Assembly (NCBI GenBank): GCA_947632745.1
Contig: CANRQH010000073.1
Span: 1-6,564 of the forward strand
Reading direction: 5' to 3'
DNA length: 6,564 nt
From: an uncultured Clostridia bacterium
GTDB lineage: Bacteria; Bacillota; Clostridia; TANB77; CAG-508
The notes below the pieces were generated by a model. It was not told where the DNA came from and made no database searches. It saw nothing but the letters and a program-made list of their open reading frames with translations. The translations under genes were made by a program, and so were the position numbers. Of the stretch, positions 6,079 through 6,564 are shown in pieces (the stretch's first letter is position 1; every line of letters starts with the position of its first letter).

Positions 6079-6564
6079 ATGATTTTATTTACAATATTAG
6101 GAGCCTTAATTCGGGGCTGGATTTGCATCTGGTCAAGAAATTTATTTATTTTTTTATAGGTTTGGAAAAAATGGTATAATAGGAATTTTGTTATGTAGTA
6201 TAATTATAGGCTATATAATTTATAAAGTATTAAATATAATATACAACCATAAAATAAATACATATAAAGAATTTTTAGAATATATATTTATAGATAAAAT
6301 TAAATTAACTAATATAACAAATATTATAATAAATTTATTTTTATGTATGACATTTTTCATAATGATATCAGGATTTGGAACTTATTTTGAAGAGCAATTT
6401 CGGAATAAGTAAAATGATAGGAAGCTTATTTATTGTGTGTATATGTTTTATTTTATTTTTAAAAAATATAGAAAGTATTACAAAAATAAATAGTGTTATA
6501 GTTCCAATATTAATTGTAACTATATTAATAATAGGAACTAAAAATTTAATAAATATTAATTTTA
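6079..6564 (+). CDS. YkvI-like membrane protein, 3' end cut off, readable only with two +1 frameshifts at CGG
   Basis: The 5' part of a multi-spanning membrane protein resembling the YkvI group (APC-like transporters of unknown substrate). It starts at ATG 6079, eight bases after AAAGGG (6065-6070). Three frames are needed: 6079-6111 gives MILFTILGALI; 6113-6400 gives 96 residues beginning GAGFASGQEI, the family hallmark, and ending GTYFEEQF; 6402-6564 gives 54 residues beginning GISKMIGS and continuing hydrophobic past the window. The skipped bases are C6112 and C6401, each the first base of an in-frame CGG codon after ATT or TTT. Without shifting, translation ends at TAG 6157-6159 after 26 residues, or at TAA 6410-6412 after the first shift only. 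About 161 residues are visible, so roughly half of a typical protein. Codon use matches the neighbours. An ordinary pipeline would call it a pseudogene; I favour a recoded gene because both lesions are the same kind at the same codon. No clear promoter separates it from the terminator upstream. Confidence 0.7.
6099..6114 (+). other. Putative +1 frameshift site 1 (ATT CGG with upstream AGGAG)
   Basis: The in-frame codons are GCC TTA ATT CGG. Skipping C6112 gives ATT GGG GCT GGA TTT, i.e. the conserved I-GAGF. The new frame is closed just upstream by TAA at 6107-6109, so the shift is pinned to 6110-6113. A Shine-Dalgarno-like AGGAG (6099-6103) lies five bases before the ATT. The P-site tRNA could slip from AUU to UUC, or a CGGG quadruplet could be read as one codon; the sequence alone does not separate these. 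Confidence 0.6.
6389..6403 (+). other. Putative +1 frameshift site 2 (TTT CGG)
   Basis: The in-frame codons are GAG CAA TTT CGG AAT AAG TAA. Skipping C6401 gives TTT GGA ATA AGT, i.e. F-GIS, continuing the membrane protein. A tRNA-Phe with anticodon GAA would move from UUU to a perfectly paired UUC. A weak purine-rich element (GAAGAG, 6389-6394) lies three bases before TTT. The unshifted frame stops after two more sense codons. Confidence 0.6.

Noticed and set aside
6110..6403. Sequencing error as cause of both frame changes
   Set aside because: Typical indel errors lengthen or shorten homopolymers; an extra C between T and G at two similar sites is not that pattern. Raw reads would settle it.
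6188..6412. A stand-alone 74-residue membrane protein starting at ATG 6188
   Set aside because: The same frame continues upstream to 6113 with the family motif GAGFASGQEI, and there is no ribosome-binding site before 6188. It is the middle part of the YkvI-like gene.
6079..6564. Simple pseudogene with two random frameshifts
   Set aside because: Not excluded, but both changes are a single C inserted in the same NTT-C-GG context, codon by codon intact elsewhere, with no in-frame stop after correction. I rank it below recoding at CGG.

Overview
The window is very AT-rich DNA with purine-rich Shine-Dalgarno sites, sigma-A-type promoters and Rho-independent hairpins. Nearly all arginine codons are AGA, and GTG and TTG starts are used. 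Together these point to a low-GC Bacillota genome, most likely a clostridial or related gut lineage. This assignment is an inference from composition and gene families. There are no RNA genes, IS elements or CRISPR arrays that I can see.

Layout, all on the + strand: (1) Positions 1-285 hold the terminator of an upstream gene, two candidate promoters and a leader. (2) Positions 286-2595 are a two-gene glycosyltransferase unit, a GT4-type (GT-B) enzyme followed by a GT2-type (GT-A) enzyme, probably acting on a surface polysaccharide or glycolipid. The translation-start regions of the two unrelated genes are near copies of each other (about 50 nt). (3) Positions 2596-2805 hold two back-to-back terminator hairpins and then a promoter. 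(4) Positions 2806-5999 are a compact three-gene Gld-type ABC transporter operon: ATPase, ABC-2 permease, and a GldG-like membrane-anchored auxiliary protein. It is closed by a perfect 19-bp terminator hairpin. (5) From 6079 to the window end is the 5' part of a YkvI-like multi-spanning membrane protein.

The most remarkable observation is in the last gene. Its conserved protein sequence can be read only if the frame moves by +1 twice. Both moves fall on an in-frame CGG codon preceded by NTT (ATT CGG and TTT CGG). In both, skipping the C restores a glycine codon (GGG, GGA) followed by sequence that fits the family. The five complete genes contain about 43 arginine codons and not one is CGG. 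CGG occurs only four times on the + strand; two occurrences straddle codon boundaries and the other two are exactly the frame-change points. This looks less like random decay than like +1 frameshifting (or four-base decoding) at a rare, hungry or unassigned CGG codon.
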